This document shows, piece by piece, positions 17,655 through 26,421 of a stretch of DNA of 64,000 nt. The notes beneath the pieces are model-generated. The model had not been told where the DNA came from and made no database searches. It worked only from the letters and a program-made list of their open reading frames with translations. The first letter of the stretch is position 1; every line of letters begins with the position of its first letter. Position numbers and translations under genes: made by a program. The stretch comes from Micromonospora cabrerizensis (GTDB lineage Bacteria > Actinomycetota > Actinomycetes > Mycobacteriales > Micromonosporaceae), in assembly GCF_022230955.1 (NCBI RefSeq), contig NZ_JAKKFI010000067.1, forward strand, positions 62,001 through 126,000, in the 5' to 3' direction.

Positions 17655-19052
17655 TGCGCCGGCCGAGGCGGCGCCCTCACCCACCCAGACCGTCTTGGTG
17701 TTGCAGAACTCCCGCATGCCCAGCGCGGACAGCTCACGCCCGTAGCCGGAGTTCTTCACACCACCGAACGGCAACTCCGGGTAGGACGTGGTCATGCCGT
17801 TGATGAAGACGTTGCCCGCGTCCAGGTCGGTGGCGAAGCGCTCCTGCTCGGCCGGGTCCCGCGTCCAGGCGTTCGAGCCGAGCCCGAAGCTGGTGCCGTT
17901 GGCGACCTCGATCGCCTCCTCGTACGTCGAGACGCGGAACAGGCCGGCGACCGGGCCGAAGACCTCCTCGGACCACATGCGCATCTGGGGGGTGAGGTCG
18001 GTGACCACCGTCGGCGGGTAGAACCAGCCGTCGCCGGTTGGCAGCTCGCCACCGCAGAGCACTCTCGCACCGTTGTCCACGGCGTCGCGGACCTGGGCGT
18101 GCACCTCGTCGCGGCCCCGCTCACTGGCCAGCGGCCCCACGTCGGTGTCCGCGTCCATCGGGTCACCGACCCGCAGTGCGGCCATGTTCGCGGCGAACTT
18201 CTCGGCGAAGGCGTCGAACACGTCGGTGTGCACGATGAACCGCTTCGCGGCGATGCAGGACTGGCCGTTGTTCTGGCAGCGGGCCGTGGTGGCCACCTCG
18301 GCGGCCCGGTCCACGTCGGCCGAGGGCATCACCACGAAGGGGTCGCTGCCGCCGAGTTCGAGGACGGTCTTCTTCAGCTCCCGTCCGGCGATCTGGGCGA
18401 TGGACCGGCCGGCCGGCTCGCTGCCGGTGAGCGTGGCGGCGCGCACCCGGTGGTCACTGAGGATGTGATCGACGGCGTCCGAGCCGACCAGCACGGTGGT
18501 GAAGGCACCCTCGGGGAAGCCGGCCCGCCGGAACACGTCCTCCAGCAGCAGCGCGGTCTGCGGCACGTTCGAGGCGTGCTTGAGCAGGCCGGTGTTGCCG
18601 GCCATCAGCGCCGGAGCGGCGAAGCGCATCACCTGCCAGAGCGGGAAGTTCCACGGCATCACCGCGAGCACGACACCGATCGGCTGGTAGCGGATGAACG
18701 CCCGGATCGCCTTCACGGCGTCGGCGTCGGCCGGCTCGTCGGCGAGGAAAGCCGGGGCCTTGTCGGCGTAGAAGCGGGCGGCCGTGGCGCACTTCGTCAC
18801 CTCGGCCTGCGCCGCCACGTACGTCTTGCCCATCTCCGTGGTCATGATCCGGGCGATCTCGTCGCGCTCGGCGTCGAGCAGGTCGGCCGCGGCGTTCATC
18901 CACTGGGCGCGCTGGTCGACGGTCGTCTCCCGCAACTGCTGGTACGCGAGGTCGGCGCGCTCGATGGCACCGTCGAGTTGCTCGGTGGACATCGCCTCAT
19001 AGGTCTTGAGCACCTGGCCGGTGGCGGGGTTGGTGGTGGCGATATCGGGCAT
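17637..19052 (-). CDS. gabD: NAD(P)-dependent succinate-semialdehyde dehydrogenase
   Basis: The 471-residue enzyme belongs to the aldehyde dehydrogenase superfamily and most resembles succinate-semialdehyde dehydrogenases, which feed the GABA pathway into the TCA cycle. Key residues: PWNFP at 133-137, the general base Glu232 in LELGGSDP, catalytic Cys266 in NNGQSC, and EEVFGPV near 380. The C-terminus ends in a short Ala/Gly tail formed by the adjacent tandem repeat. A small membrane protein gene lies 12 bp upstream and is probably in the same operon. Exact substrate is inferred from family similarity. Confidence 0.85.
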   Translation of the reverse strand: MPDIATTNPATGQVLKTYEAMSTEQLDGAIERADLAYQQLRETTVDQRAQWMNAAADLLDAERDEIARIMTTEMGKTYVAAQAEVTKCATAARFYADKAPAFLADEPADADAVKAIRAFIRYQPIGVVLAVMPWNFPLWQVMRFAAPALMAGNTGLLKHASNVPQTALLLEDVFRRAGFPEGAFTTVLVGSDAVDHILSDHRVRAATLTGSEPAGRSIAQIAGRELKKTVLELGGSDPFVVMPSADVDRAAEVATTARCQNNGQSCIAAKRFIVHTDVFDAFAEKFAANMAALRVGDPMDADTDVGPLASERGRDEVHAQVRDAVDNGARVLCGGELPTGDGWFYPPTVVTDLTPQMRMWSEEVFGPVAGLFRVSTYEEAIEVANGTSFGLGSNAWTRDPAEQERFATDLDAGNVFINGMTTSYPELPFGGVKNSGYGRELSALGMREFCNTKTVWVGEGAASAGAGAHAE

Positions 19053-19064
19053 CTCGTCCTCCTG

Positions 19065-19328
19065 TCACTCGAACAACGAGTGTCGTACGCCCGGCTCCTC
19101 GCGGCGGCGGGCGGCGCGGCGGCGCTGGATCACGACCAGGTCGACCACGGCGACCACGGCGAAGATCGCACAGATCACGCCGAGCCAGGCGATGCCGGCC
19201 CAGAACGCCAGCACCGCGAACAGCACCATGATCACCAGCCCGAAACTGGCGAGGGTGAGACGGAGGTTCAGCGCGCTGTTCGCGTGGCCGACCGTGCCAC
19301 GGGCGCGCCGGGGCTGCGATCTCGTCAT
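19065..19328 (-). CDS. Small membrane protein, DUF6343-like
   Basis: This 87-residue protein has a basic N-terminus (MTRSQPRRARG), a motif NSALNLRLTLASFG, and two hydrophobic segments (about 27-65), then a basic tail QRRRAARRREE. This arrangement resembles the DUF6343 family of actinobacterial membrane proteins, whose function is unknown. It precedes the gabD-like gene by 12 bp, so it is likely the first gene of that operon. Confidence 0.6.
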   Translation of the reverse strand: MTRSQPRRARGTVGHANSALNLRLTLASFGLVIMVLFAVLAFWAGIAWLGVICAIFAVVAVVDLVVIQRRRAARRREEPGVRHSLFE

Positions 19329-19380
19329 GCCCAGGGACCTACCCCCGATCGTCGGCGTTAACCTGCCTCGGACACCTCGG

Positions 19381-20199
19381 TCAGTCGCGCCAGGCGCCGC
19401 GCGACGCCGCCTCGGCGGCGTACGCCGAGAAGTCGCGCGGGTCTCGACCGGTCAGCCGGCGGACGGTGTCGGTGGGCTCCGCGTGGCCGAGGTCGCGCAG
19501 GGCCGTGAAGGCCGCGATCTGTTGCTCGATCTCCTCGGTGGGCACGCCCAGCGGACCCAGCGCGGCCCGGTAGTCGTCGGCCGCGCCGAGGTGACGCACC
19601 GGTCGACCCGCCTCCCGGCTGATGACGTCGGCCGCCTCGGCGAAGGTGATCGCCCGCGGCCCGGTGACCTCGTAGACCTGGCCGGCGTGCCCGGGCTCGG
19701 TGAGGGCCGCCACCGCGACGGCGGCGATGTCGTCCGCGTCGACGAACGCCTGGCGCGCCGCACCGACCGGCACGCTGACCGCACCGGCCAGCACCGACTC
19801 CCGGAAGACGCCCTCGTCGAAGTTCTGGTCGAACCAGTCCGCCCGCAGGATCGTCCAGTCGGTGCCGGCCTCCCGCACCGTCCGTTCGGCGGCCAGCAGG
19901 CGCTCGTCGCCCATCGCCTCGATCGCCCGGCTGGAGAGCAGCACCACGTGCCGCACCCCCTGGTCGAGGGCCAGTCGTACGAGGGCCGGCTCGACCGGCT
20001 GGCCGTCCGGTGCCATCAGGTAGACCCGGGACGCGCCGGCCAGGGCGGGCGCCCAGGTCGACTCGACCGACCAGTCGAAACGCACCGGGCCGCCGCGGGA
20101 GGCAGCGCGGACCCGGACGCCCAGCGCCCGCAGTCGGTCGGCCACCCGTCGCCCGGTGGTGCCCGTCGCGCCGAGCACGAGGATCGCGCTGTCGTCCAT
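19381..20199 (-). CDS. NmrA/NAD(P)-binding Rossmann-fold protein
   Basis: The 272-residue protein begins with the atypical SDR nucleotide-binding motif VLGATGTTGRRVADRL. It lacks the classical YxxxK pair and has the WTILRADWFDQNF and QVYEVTGPRAITFAEAADVI motifs of NmrA-like/quinone oxidoreductase 2-like proteins. Members sense or reduce using NAD(P)H. A longer frame extends to 20337, but the ATG at 20199 starts directly before the Rossmann strand and gives normal length. It stands alone between the DUF6343-like gene and a divergent ABM gene. Confidence 0.85.
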   Translation of the reverse strand: MDDSAILVLGATGTTGRRVADRLRALGVRVRAASRGGPVRFDWSVESTWAPALAGASRVYLMAPDGQPVEPALVRLALDQGVRHVVLLSSRAIEAMGDERLLAAERTVREAGTDWTILRADWFDQNFDEGVFRESVLAGAVSVPVGAARQAFVDADDIAAVAVAALTEPGHAGQVYEVTGPRAITFAEAADVISREAGRPVRHLGAADDYRAALGPLGVPTEEIEQQIAAFTALRDLGHAEPTDTVRRLTGRDPRDFSAYAAEAASRGAWRD

Positions 20200-20330
20200 G
20201 CTCCGAGTAGAGCACCGACCCCCGACAGCGTCCGGCCGACGGCCCGCGCCGCCGGGGGCACCGGGGTGCCACCGGTGTGCTCGATTACATCCGTTCGCGT
20301 CGTAGCCCCCGCCGACCGCAGGATGGACGC

Positions 20331-20933
20331 ATGTCATTGACCCTCGCCGTGCCGGTGACCGTCGCCATCGCCCGCCGTGTCGACCCGGCCCGGTCCAGCG
20401 AGATGGTGGCCTGGATGCGGGCCGGCACCGCGCTGGCCGAGGCGTTCCCCGGGTTCCTCGGCGCCGGCTGGGTGCAGAGCGGTCCCGGTTCGCCGGAGTG
20501 GCACATGCTCTACCGCTTCGCCGACGCCGAGACGCTGCGCCGCTGGGAGGAGTCGCCGCAGCGGCACTGGTGGCTCAGCTCGGCGCAGGGCATCGTCGAG
20601 CACACCCGGGTCGAGCGGCGTACCGGGATCGAGGGCTGGTTCGACCCTCCGCTGGAGCACTCGGTGGACCCGGTGGGGCCGGCCGAGCCGGTCGGGCCGA
20701 CGTCGCCGCCGAGGTGGAAGCAGGCGGTGACGATCTGGCTGGCGTTCTTTCCGCTGAGCCTCAGCGCCACCCTGCTGACCAGCCGCTTCCTCGACGCCGT
20801 GCCGCTGGCGGCGCGGGTGCTGCTGATGACGCTGTGCCTGACCCCGCTGATGACCTATCTCGTGCTGCCCCGGATCACCCGGGCGCTGCACTGGTGGCTG
20901 CACGGCCAGCCGGCACCCTGGCGGGCCTCATAG
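20331..20933 (+). CDS. Membrane-anchored ABM-domain protein (COG3224-like)
   Basis: The 200-residue protein has an N-terminal antibiotic biosynthesis monooxygenase-type ferredoxin-like domain (residues 5-110), with conserved GWVQSGPGSPEWHMLYRFAD and WEESPQRHWWL. After a Pro/Gly linker come two hydrophobic segments (about 137-155 and 163-183). This is the layout of the COG3224 group. The enzymatic activity of these membrane versions is unknown. The ATG at 20331 begins the domain directly. Confidence 0.8.
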   Translation: MSLTLAVPVTVAIARRVDPARSSEMVAWMRAGTALAEAFPGFLGAGWVQSGPGSPEWHMLYRFADAETLRRWEESPQRHWWLSSAQGIVEHTRVERRTGIEGWFDPPLEHSVDPVGPAEPVGPTSPPRWKQAVTIWLAFFPLSLSATLLTSRFLDAVPLAARVLLMTLCLTPLMTYLVLPRITRALHWWLHGQPAPWRAS

Positions 20934-21050
20934 CACCCCGCCGGCCCCCGCGTCGGCGCTCTGCCGCATACCCGACAGCACCTCCCCGGCAAACCACGTC
21001 CTACGCATAGAGTTACCGCGCTGTCGCTCTGTGCTGTGGGAGGGGATGTC

Positions 21051-21902
21051 ATGCCTCGACGGGGGGTCACCGCCCTGGCCTGTCTCGCGGCGCTGGTGGC
21101 GCTGGCCTGCGAAGGCGGCACCTCCGCGACACCCCGCCCGACCAAGAGCGCGCCGCCGTCGAGCGGGCCGGGCGGCATCGCCGCGCTCGGCGACTCGATC
21201 ACCACCGGCTTCGCCTCCTGCCTGGTGCTCACCTCCTGCGAGCGCAACTCCTGGTCGACCGGGGACGGCCTGCGGGTGGAGAGCCACTACCGGCGGCTGC
21301 TGGAGCAGAACTCGGCGATCCGCGACCGGACGTACAACCATGCCCGTCCCGGCGCCCGAGCGGACGCGCTGGAGGGCCAGGCCCAGGCAGCGGTACGCGA
21401 CCGCGCCGACTACGTCACCGTGCTGATCGGCGCCAACGACGTCTGCCGGGGCGGAGTGGACGCGATGACGCCGGTGGCGCAGTTCCGGGCCGACGTCGAC
21501 CGGGGCCTGCGGGTGCTGCGGACCGGCCGGCCGAAGGCCCGGGTGCTGGTGGTCAGCATCCCCGACCTGTACCGGCTCTGGGAGGTCGGGCACGACGACG
21601 CCCGGGCCGTGCGCGCGTGGCGGCGGGGCATCTGCCCGTCCCTGCTGGCCGAGGCGACCTCGACCGCGCCCGCCGACCGGGCGCGCCGGGCGGCCGTCCG
21701 GGACCGGATCAACGCGTACAACACCGAGTTGGTGGCGGCCTGCCGGGCGTACGGCTCCCGCTGCCGGCACGACGGCGGCGCGGTGCACAAGGTCCGGTTC
21801 ACATTGGACCTGCTCAACCCGCTGGACTGGTTCCACCCCAACGCCACCGGCCAGGGCCGGCTCGCCGAGGTCACCTGGCGCTCCTCCGGCCTGGCCAACT
21901 GA
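21051..21902 (+). CDS. Exported SGNH/GDSL-family hydrolase
   Basis: The 283-residue protein has a signal peptide (TALACLAALVALAC) and then the SGNH blocks: block I AALGDSITTGFA with the nucleophile serine, block III GANDVCRG, and block V DWFHPNATGQ with the catalytic Asp/His pair. Such enzymes are esterases or lipases. The cysteine ending the hydrophobic stretch may be a lipoprotein cysteine, but the lipobox (VALA-C) is imperfect. Cysteines at TSCERNSW and RGICPS could form disulfides. The ATG at 21051 follows a GGGAGGGG site. A TAGAGT box near 21007 is a possible -10. Confidence 0.85.
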   Translation: MPRRGVTALACLAALVALACEGGTSATPRPTKSAPPSSGPGGIAALGDSITTGFASCLVLTSCERNSWSTGDGLRVESHYRRLLEQNSAIRDRTYNHARPGARADALEGQAQAAVRDRADYVTVLIGANDVCRGGVDAMTPVAQFRADVDRGLRVLRTGRPKARVLVVSIPDLYRLWEVGHDDARAVRAWRRGICPSLLAEATSTAPADRARRAAVRDRINAYNTELVAACRAYGSRCRHDGGAVHKVRFTLDLLNPLDWFHPNATGQGRLAEVTWRSSGLAN

Positions 21903-21936
21903 CCCCGGCCGGCCAACCGACCCGGCTGGCCGGCCG

Positions 21937-22692
21937 TCAGTGGTGGCGGGGCTCCGGGACGGCCACGCCGCGGGAGCGGTACAAGGTCCGGGATCGCTGC
22001 GCGAGGTCCTTCGTGGCCGACGAGTTGGCCCAGGTGCCGAGCACGATGGCCGCACCGGGAATGATCTTGGCGACCATCCGCTTGGCGGCCCGGACGCCGG
22101 CCATCTGGGCCAGCCGTACGCCGAGTTGCAACATGACCCGACCGAGCGGGCGCCGGCCGCCGGAGCCGAAGAGCGCGTCGGCGCGTTCCCGGCCGGCGGC
22201 CACGCCGAGGGCCAGCCGGGCGGTCTCGGCGACCTTGTGCACCCGCTGGAGCACCAGGAGGTCGGTGGCCCGGTCGCCGTGCAACGGGTCGACGTCGTAC
22301 GCGGCGGCGATGTGCAGCACCATCCGCGCCTGGGTCCAGGCCAGCACACCCACGTCGATCACGGCCCCGGGCAGCCCGGCCGCTCCGGAGACCGCGCCCG
22401 AGAGGCGGGCCAGGTTGACGAACTTGCGGGCCGCCTGGTCGGCCAGGACGTCGGCCGACACCCCGGGTTGTTCGGCCCGGGCCCGACCGGCCCATTGCGC
22501 GGCCTCCGGCCCGAGCCGGCGCACCGCCTCGAGGGCCAGGTGCTCCGGGGCGTACTGCGGATCGTCGCGCATCCGGTCCCAGAGACGGGCCGGCGGACCC
22601 TCGGGGGCGTCCACCGGCCCTGCCGGCAGGCCGACGGACGGCTGGGGGGTAGGGGCGGCAGGTTGGCCGCCGACGGGTGGGCTGTCGGTCAC
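21937..22692 (-). CDS. EcsC family protein
   Basis: The 251-residue protein has a Pro-rich N-terminus (about 35 residues) and then an EcsC-like domain with alternating hydrophobic stretches, for example GAAGLPGAVIDVGVLAWTQARMVLHIAAAYDVD and a C-terminal AKRMVAKIIPGAAIVLGTWANS. EcsC proteins are linked to ABC transporter function and secretion in Bacillus, but the actinobacterial role is unknown. The GTG start has a GGGAGA site. It lies 49 bp downstream of a 48-codon gene on the same strand. Confidence 0.78.
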   Translation of the reverse strand: MTDSPPVGGQPAAPTPQPSVGLPAGPVDAPEGPPARLWDRMRDDPQYAPEHLALEAVRRLGPEAAQWAGRARAEQPGVSADVLADQAARKFVNLARLSGAVSGAAGLPGAVIDVGVLAWTQARMVLHIAAAYDVDPLHGDRATDLLVLQRVHKVAETARLALGVAAGRERADALFGSGGRRPLGRVMLQLGVRLAQMAGVRAAKRMVAKIIPGAAIVLGTWANSSATKDLAQRSRTLYRSRGVAVPEPRHH

Positions 22693-22741
22693 CGGGTCTC
22701 CCGAGGGGTGGGAAAGGCGGACAGGGCGGCCGATGGAGCGG

Positions 22742-22888
22742 TCAGCGGCGGCGGTTGGAGAACCGGGCCGCCAGCCCCTTGAGCTTCTGCTGGTTTCCCG
22801 GCTTGGCCATCTCCCGACGGCCTCGCTCCACCAGCTGCTGCCCCTTCGGCGATCGCAGGAACGTGGTGATTCGCTGCATCAGTGACAT
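22742..22888 (-). CDS. Small basic protein, 48 residues
   Basis: This short gene has an ATG start at 22888 with a GGAGGACGCC leader, and a TGA at 22742-22744. It codes for a strongly basic protein: SLMQRITTFLRSPKG, then a QQLVERGRRE helix and a C-terminal NRRR. It contains no membrane segment, and the central part should be helical. It precedes the EcsC gene and may share its mRNA. No known family is recognised, but the good ribosome-binding site and codon pattern support expression. Confidence 0.65.
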   Translation of the reverse strand: MSLMQRITTFLRSPKGQQLVERGRREMAKPGNQQKLKGLAARFSNRRR

Positions 22889-22994
22889 GGCGTCCTCCTG
22901 TCGATGGTCCCTCTGTCATGTGTACCCCTAACCCGCAACACATGTACCCGGGATGCGACAGCCTCAACCCTCACCGTCCACAGTGGGCGGTAGG

Positions 22995-23855
22995 TTACCG
23001 CCCCGCCGGCACGATGGCGTCGACGACCCGGGTGGCCCGCCACTCGTGCTGCTGGTAGTGCTCGGGGTACGCGGAGACCTGCACCGCCTGGGCGGCGTCG
23101 GTGAGCCGCATCCGCTGCCAGCCGGGCACCTGGGTGAGCGCGGCGAGGAACTGCCGGGTGGCGAACTCGGGGTCCATCAGTCGACCCACCGGGCCCCAAC
23201 CGCTGCTGGAACGCTGCTGGAACAACCCGACCGAGTCGTGGTCCCAGCCGACGCCCTGGTGCGGGTAGTCCTGCGACTCGGGCAGCACGCCGCTGGCCAC
23301 GTTGTAGAGGTTGCTCTCCTGCATGGCGGTGGCCACCGCGATCACCAGGCCGCGCCGGGGCACCCCCATCGTGCGGCCGGCACGGACGATCGCCTCCGCG
23401 TTCTCCATCTGGTCCTCGTCCAGCCCGGCGACGGGCGCCGGGTCGGTCGGGCGAGCCGGGGCGGCCTTCCGGGCCGGCGCGCTGGTGTCCGGGTCGGCCG
23501 GGGTCGCCGCGGCGGACGGCACAGCGGCGGAGGTGCTCGGGGCAGCGGTCCGGTCGAGGCCACGGGAGGCACGCTGCTGCTCGGCGCGCTGCGCCAACTC
23601 GGAGTTGGAGATCGCACCCTCCCGCGTCGCCGCTCCGGCGGACTCGTCGCGGACCTGTGCGACGGCGGCCAGGCCGAGGCAGCAGACCACGCCCGTCGCC
23701 AGCGCCACCTGCGCCCGGCGTCGACCGGTCAGGTCCCGGGCGTACGCCCGAAGCCGACTCGCGGCGGTTGTCCGTTCGGTTGAGGTGCCATCCTCCGTAT
23801 CGGCAGTAGGTGTGCTCGGGGCATACGGGTCGTCGAGGGTGCCGTCGTCACGCAT
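22995..23855 (-). CDS. Membrane-anchored lysozyme-like domain protein
   Basis: The 286-residue protein has a cytosolic N-terminus (about 50 residues), one membrane segment (VALATGVVCCLGLAAVA), an Ala/Pro/Thr-rich linker and a C-terminal domain (about 145-286). That domain reads MENAEAIVRAGRTMGVPRRG, then IAVATAMQESNL, then DSVGLFQQR, which matches the lysozyme-like module often placed before NlpC/P60 or M23 peptidases. The glutamate in MQES is the probable catalytic residue. It may cut or bind peptidoglycan. ATG at 23855 is supported by a TAGCCT box 6 nt upstream; the TTG at 23858 is unlikely. Confidence 0.72.
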   Translation of the reverse strand: MRDDGTLDDPYAPSTPTADTEDGTSTERTTAASRLRAYARDLTGRRRAQVALATGVVCCLGLAAVAQVRDESAGAATREGAISNSELAQRAEQQRASRGLDRTAAPSTSAAVPSAAATPADPDTSAPARKAAPARPTDPAPVAGLDEDQMENAEAIVRAGRTMGVPRRGLVIAVATAMQESNLYNVASGVLPESQDYPHQGVGWDHDSVGLFQQRSSSGWGPVGRLMDPEFATRQFLAALTQVPGWQRMRLTDAAQAVQVSAYPEHYQQHEWRATRVVDAIVPAGR

Positions 23856-24274
23856 CAACCGAGGCTAGGCAGGGAGAAACCCTGATCACGCACGGTGATC
23901 ACGTGGCGCTCCCCACACATTCGGCCCGTACTGGTGGACGACCCGGGCGGCTCGACCCGCCCGGGGAACGGACCTCGCGTACCGGATCAACCGGGCGGCG
24001 CACGCAGGCGCGCTCGGTCCCGGACAGGCCGGGACATCCGACCGCCCGGCACGACATGATCGACAAACTCGGCCTTTGGGCCGAACCGGACTCATCCGAT
24101 CGGTCAGCCGGACTCGCCTCGCGGCGTAAAGAGATGATTGGTCCGATCACACCCACCCTCCGGGCGGCGGATCGCCCGGAACAGGAATGCATCAGGATGG
24201 CGGGTACGTTGCCCGAACGGGTGCCCTCCGTCGCGTCGGCACCCAGCAGGCACATTCCAGGGAGGTCCGCACCG
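23856..24274. other. Intergenic region between divergent genes
   Basis: This 419-bp gap contains the operator described at 23862-23901, a small CAGGG/CCCTG hairpin at 23872-23886, and a near-palindrome TGATTGGTCCGATCA at 24135-24149. The rest has no gene-like frame. The ribosome-binding site GGGAGG for the PAC2 gene lies near its right edge. Confidence 0.5.
23862..23901 (-). promoter_or_regulatory. Leaderless promoter with palindromic operator
   Basis: Reading the minus strand, TAGCCT (23862-23867) ends 6 nt before the ATG of the lysozyme-like gene. A perfect inverted repeat, TGATCAC at 23883-23889 and GTGATCA at 23895-23901 with a 5-nt spacer, covers the expected -35 zone. The same bases can be read as two GTGATCA direct repeats 13 bp apart, reminiscent of response-regulator boxes such as MtrA's. 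Confidence 0.5.
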
Positions 24275-25195
24275 GTGCTCGACCCACACGAGCTCTACCA
24301 GCTCACCGACGATCTGCCCGACCTCGGGCAACCGGTCCTGATCCAGGCCCTCACCGGGTTCGTGGACGCCGGCAACGCCAGCCGGCTGGCGCGCGAGCAG
24401 CTGCTCACCTCGCTGGAGGGTCGGCCGATCGCCACCTTCGACGTCGACCAGCTCTTCGACTACCGGTCCCGACGACCGGTGATGACCTTCGTCGAGGACC
24501 ACTGGGAGAGCGTCGACACTCCCAAGCTGGAGCTGCACCTGCTGCACGACGACGACGAGACGCCGTTCCTGCTGCTCACCGGCCCCGAGCCGGACCTGCA
24601 GTGGGAACGCTTCGTGGCCGCCGTCGCCGGCCTCGCCGCCCGGTTGGACGTCCGGCTCACCGTGGGGCTCAACTCGATCCCGATGGCGGTGCCGCACACC
24701 CGGCCGACCGGCGTGACCGCGCACGCCACCCGCCCCGAGCTGATCGGCGGCTACGAGCCCTGGCTGCAACGCGTCCAGGTGCCCGGCAGCGTCGGTCACC
24801 TGCTGGAGTTCCGGCTCGGTGAGCAGGGCCGTGACGCGCTGGGCTTCGCCGCCCACGTGCCGCACTACGTGGCGCAGACCGAGTACCCGGCCGCCGCCGA
24901 GGTGCTGCTCACCTCGGTGTCGCGCAGCACCGGCCTGCTGCTGCCCGGTGACGGGCTGCGCTCGGCCGCCGAGGTGGTCCGCGTGGAGATCGACCGGCAG
25001 GTCGCCCAGACCGACGACGCCGCCGCCCTGGTCCAGGCCCTGGAGGAGCAGTACGACGCGTTCGCCCGGGGCCGGGGCGAGAAGAGCCTGCTCGCCCCGG
25101 ACGCCGGACCGCTGCCCACGGCCGACGAACTCGGCGCGGAACTGGAGCGGTTCCTGGCCGAACAGACCCGTCCCGGCGACACCCCGGGTAGCTGA
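24275..25195 (+). CDS. PAC2 family protein (proteasome assembly chaperone-like)
   Basis: The 306-residue protein belongs to the PAC2 (PF09754) family: PVLIQALTGFVDAGNASRLAREQLL at the N-terminus, DVDQLFDYRSRRP, a GPEPDLQWERF motif, and a later GLNSIPMAVPHTRPTGVTAHAT stretch. PAC2 proteins chaperone proteasome assembly in eukaryotes and archaea; in actinobacteria, which often have a 20S proteasome, the role is not proven. GTG at 24275 follows GGGAGG by 9 nt; the upstream open frame is not coding. The gene is followed 37 bp later by exonuclease III. Confidence 0.88.
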   Translation: MLDPHELYQLTDDLPDLGQPVLIQALTGFVDAGNASRLAREQLLTSLEGRPIATFDVDQLFDYRSRRPVMTFVEDHWESVDTPKLELHLLHDDDETPFLLLTGPEPDLQWERFVAAVAGLAARLDVRLTVGLNSIPMAVPHTRPTGVTAHATRPELIGGYEPWLQRVQVPGSVGHLLEFRLGEQGRDALGFAAHVPHYVAQTEYPAAAEVLLTSVSRSTGLLLPGDGLRSAAEVVRVEIDRQVAQTDDAAALVQALEEQYDAFARGRGEKSLLAPDAGPLPTADELGAELERFLAEQTRPGDTPGS

Positions 25196-25232
25196 CCGGG
25201 CGTCGCGGGGGCGGATACGGCAGGCTGGGGGT

Positions 25233-26030
25233 ATGCGCCTGGCGACCTGGAACGTCAACTCGGTGAAGGCCCGCCTGCCCCGACTTCTGGAGTGGCTGGC
25301 CGACACCGCCCCCGACGTCGTCTGCCTGCAGGAGACCAAGTGCCCGGACGGCGCCTTCCCGGCGCCCGAGGTGGGCGAACTCGGCTACACCGTGGCCAGC
25401 CACAGCGACGGACGGTGGAACGGGGTCGCCATCCTGTCCCGGGTCGGGCTCGACGACGTCCGGGTCGGGTTCGCCGGTGAGCCCGGCTTTCCCGACCCGG
25501 AGGCCCGGGCCATCTCCGCCACGTGCGACGGAGTGCGGGTCTGGTCGGTGTACGTGCCCAACGGCCGGACGCCGGACGACCCGCACTACGCGTACAAACT
25601 GGCCTGGTTCGCGGCACTGCGCGACGCGCTGGCCGCGGAGCTGGCCGGTGGACTCCCGCTGGCGGTCTGCGGCGACTTCAACGTCGCCCCGACCGACGCC
25701 GACGTCTGGGACCCGGCGGTCTTCACCCACTCCACGCACGTCACCCCGGCCGAGCGGGCGGCCCTCGCCGCGCTGCGCGACCTGGGCCTGAGCGACGTCG
25801 TGCCCACCCCGATGAAGGGGCCACACCCCTTCACCTACTGGGACTACCGGGCCGGGATGTTCCACCAGAACAAGGGCATGAGAATCGACCTGGTGTACGC
25901 GTCCGCACCGTTCACACGAGCGGTCCGCTCGGCGTACGTGGACCGGGAGGCCCGCAAGGGCAAGGGCCCCTCCGACCACGCACCGATCGTGGTCGACGCG
26001 GACCTGGTCCCGGTGGTCGAGGCGTTCTGA
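25233..26030 (+). CDS. xth: Exodeoxyribonuclease III
   Basis: The 265-residue protein is an Xth/AP endonuclease family member that cuts DNA at abasic sites and degrades 3' ends in base-excision repair. Signatures: MRLATWNVNSVKARLP at the start, LQETKC with the metal-binding glutamate, GDFNVAPTDADVWD with the catalytic Asp/Asn, and SDHAPIVVD with the terminal catalytic histidine. Length is normal for the family. It may be co-transcribed with the PAC2 gene 37 bp upstream. Confidence 0.95.
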   Translation: MRLATWNVNSVKARLPRLLEWLADTAPDVVCLQETKCPDGAFPAPEVGELGYTVASHSDGRWNGVAILSRVGLDDVRVGFAGEPGFPDPEARAISATCDGVRVWSVYVPNGRTPDDPHYAYKLAWFAALRDALAAELAGGLPLAVCGDFNVAPTDADVWDPAVFTHSTHVTPAERAALAALRDLGLSDVVPTPMKGPHPFTYWDYRAGMFHQNKGMRIDLVYASAPFTRAVRSAYVDREARKGKGPSDHAPIVVDADLVPVVEAF

Positions 26031-26091
26031 TCTCACGTCCTCGTCCTGGTGCCGTGGGTGGTGGCCGGCTTTTGGTGCGGTGGGCGGTGGC

Positions 26092-26097
26092 TAGGGT
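26092..26097 (+). promoter_or_regulatory. -10-like box of a leaderless ABM gene
   Basis: TAGGGT ends 6 nt before the ATG at 26104, and no ribosome-binding site lies between. The geometry suggests transcription begins at the start codon. Confidence 0.5.
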
Positions 26098-26103
26098 GGG
26101 CAG

Positions 26104-26421
26104 ATGGCAGTCGTGAAGATCAACGCAATCGAGGTCCCACCCGGCGGCGGCGCGGAGTTGGAGAAGCGGTTCGCCGCGCGGGCCGGCACCGTGGAGAACT
26201 CCCCCGGTTTCCTCGGCTTCGAGCTGCTCCGGCCGGTCGCGGGCGAGACCCGCTACTTCGTGTACACCCGGTGGGAGACCGAGGAGGCCTACCAGGCCTG
26301 GGCCGCCGGCCCCTCCCGCGCCGCCCACGCCGCCGCGCCCGGCGAGAAGCCACGCCCCCCGGTCGCCACCGGCGCCAGCCTGCTGGAGTTCGAGGTGGCC
26401 CTGGACGTCCCGAAGTCCTAG
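26104..26421 (+). CDS. ABM-domain (antibiotic biosynthesis monooxygenase-like) protein
   Basis: The 105-residue protein is one ferredoxin-like ABM domain: VVKINAIEVPPGGGAELEKRF, then NSPGFLGFELLRPV and YFVYTRWETEEAYQAW. Relatives include small cofactor-free monooxygenases, haem-degrading enzymes of the IsdG/MhuD type and quinol oxygenases. The Pfam-level call is solid, but the substrate is not. It is monocistronic and leaderless by promoter geometry, with the repeat-rich spacer following. Confidence 0.88.
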   Translation: MAVVKINAIEVPPGGGAELEKRFAARAGTVENSPGFLGFELLRPVAGETRYFVYTRWETEEAYQAWAAGPSRAAHAAAPGEKPRPPVATGASLLEFEVALDVPKS

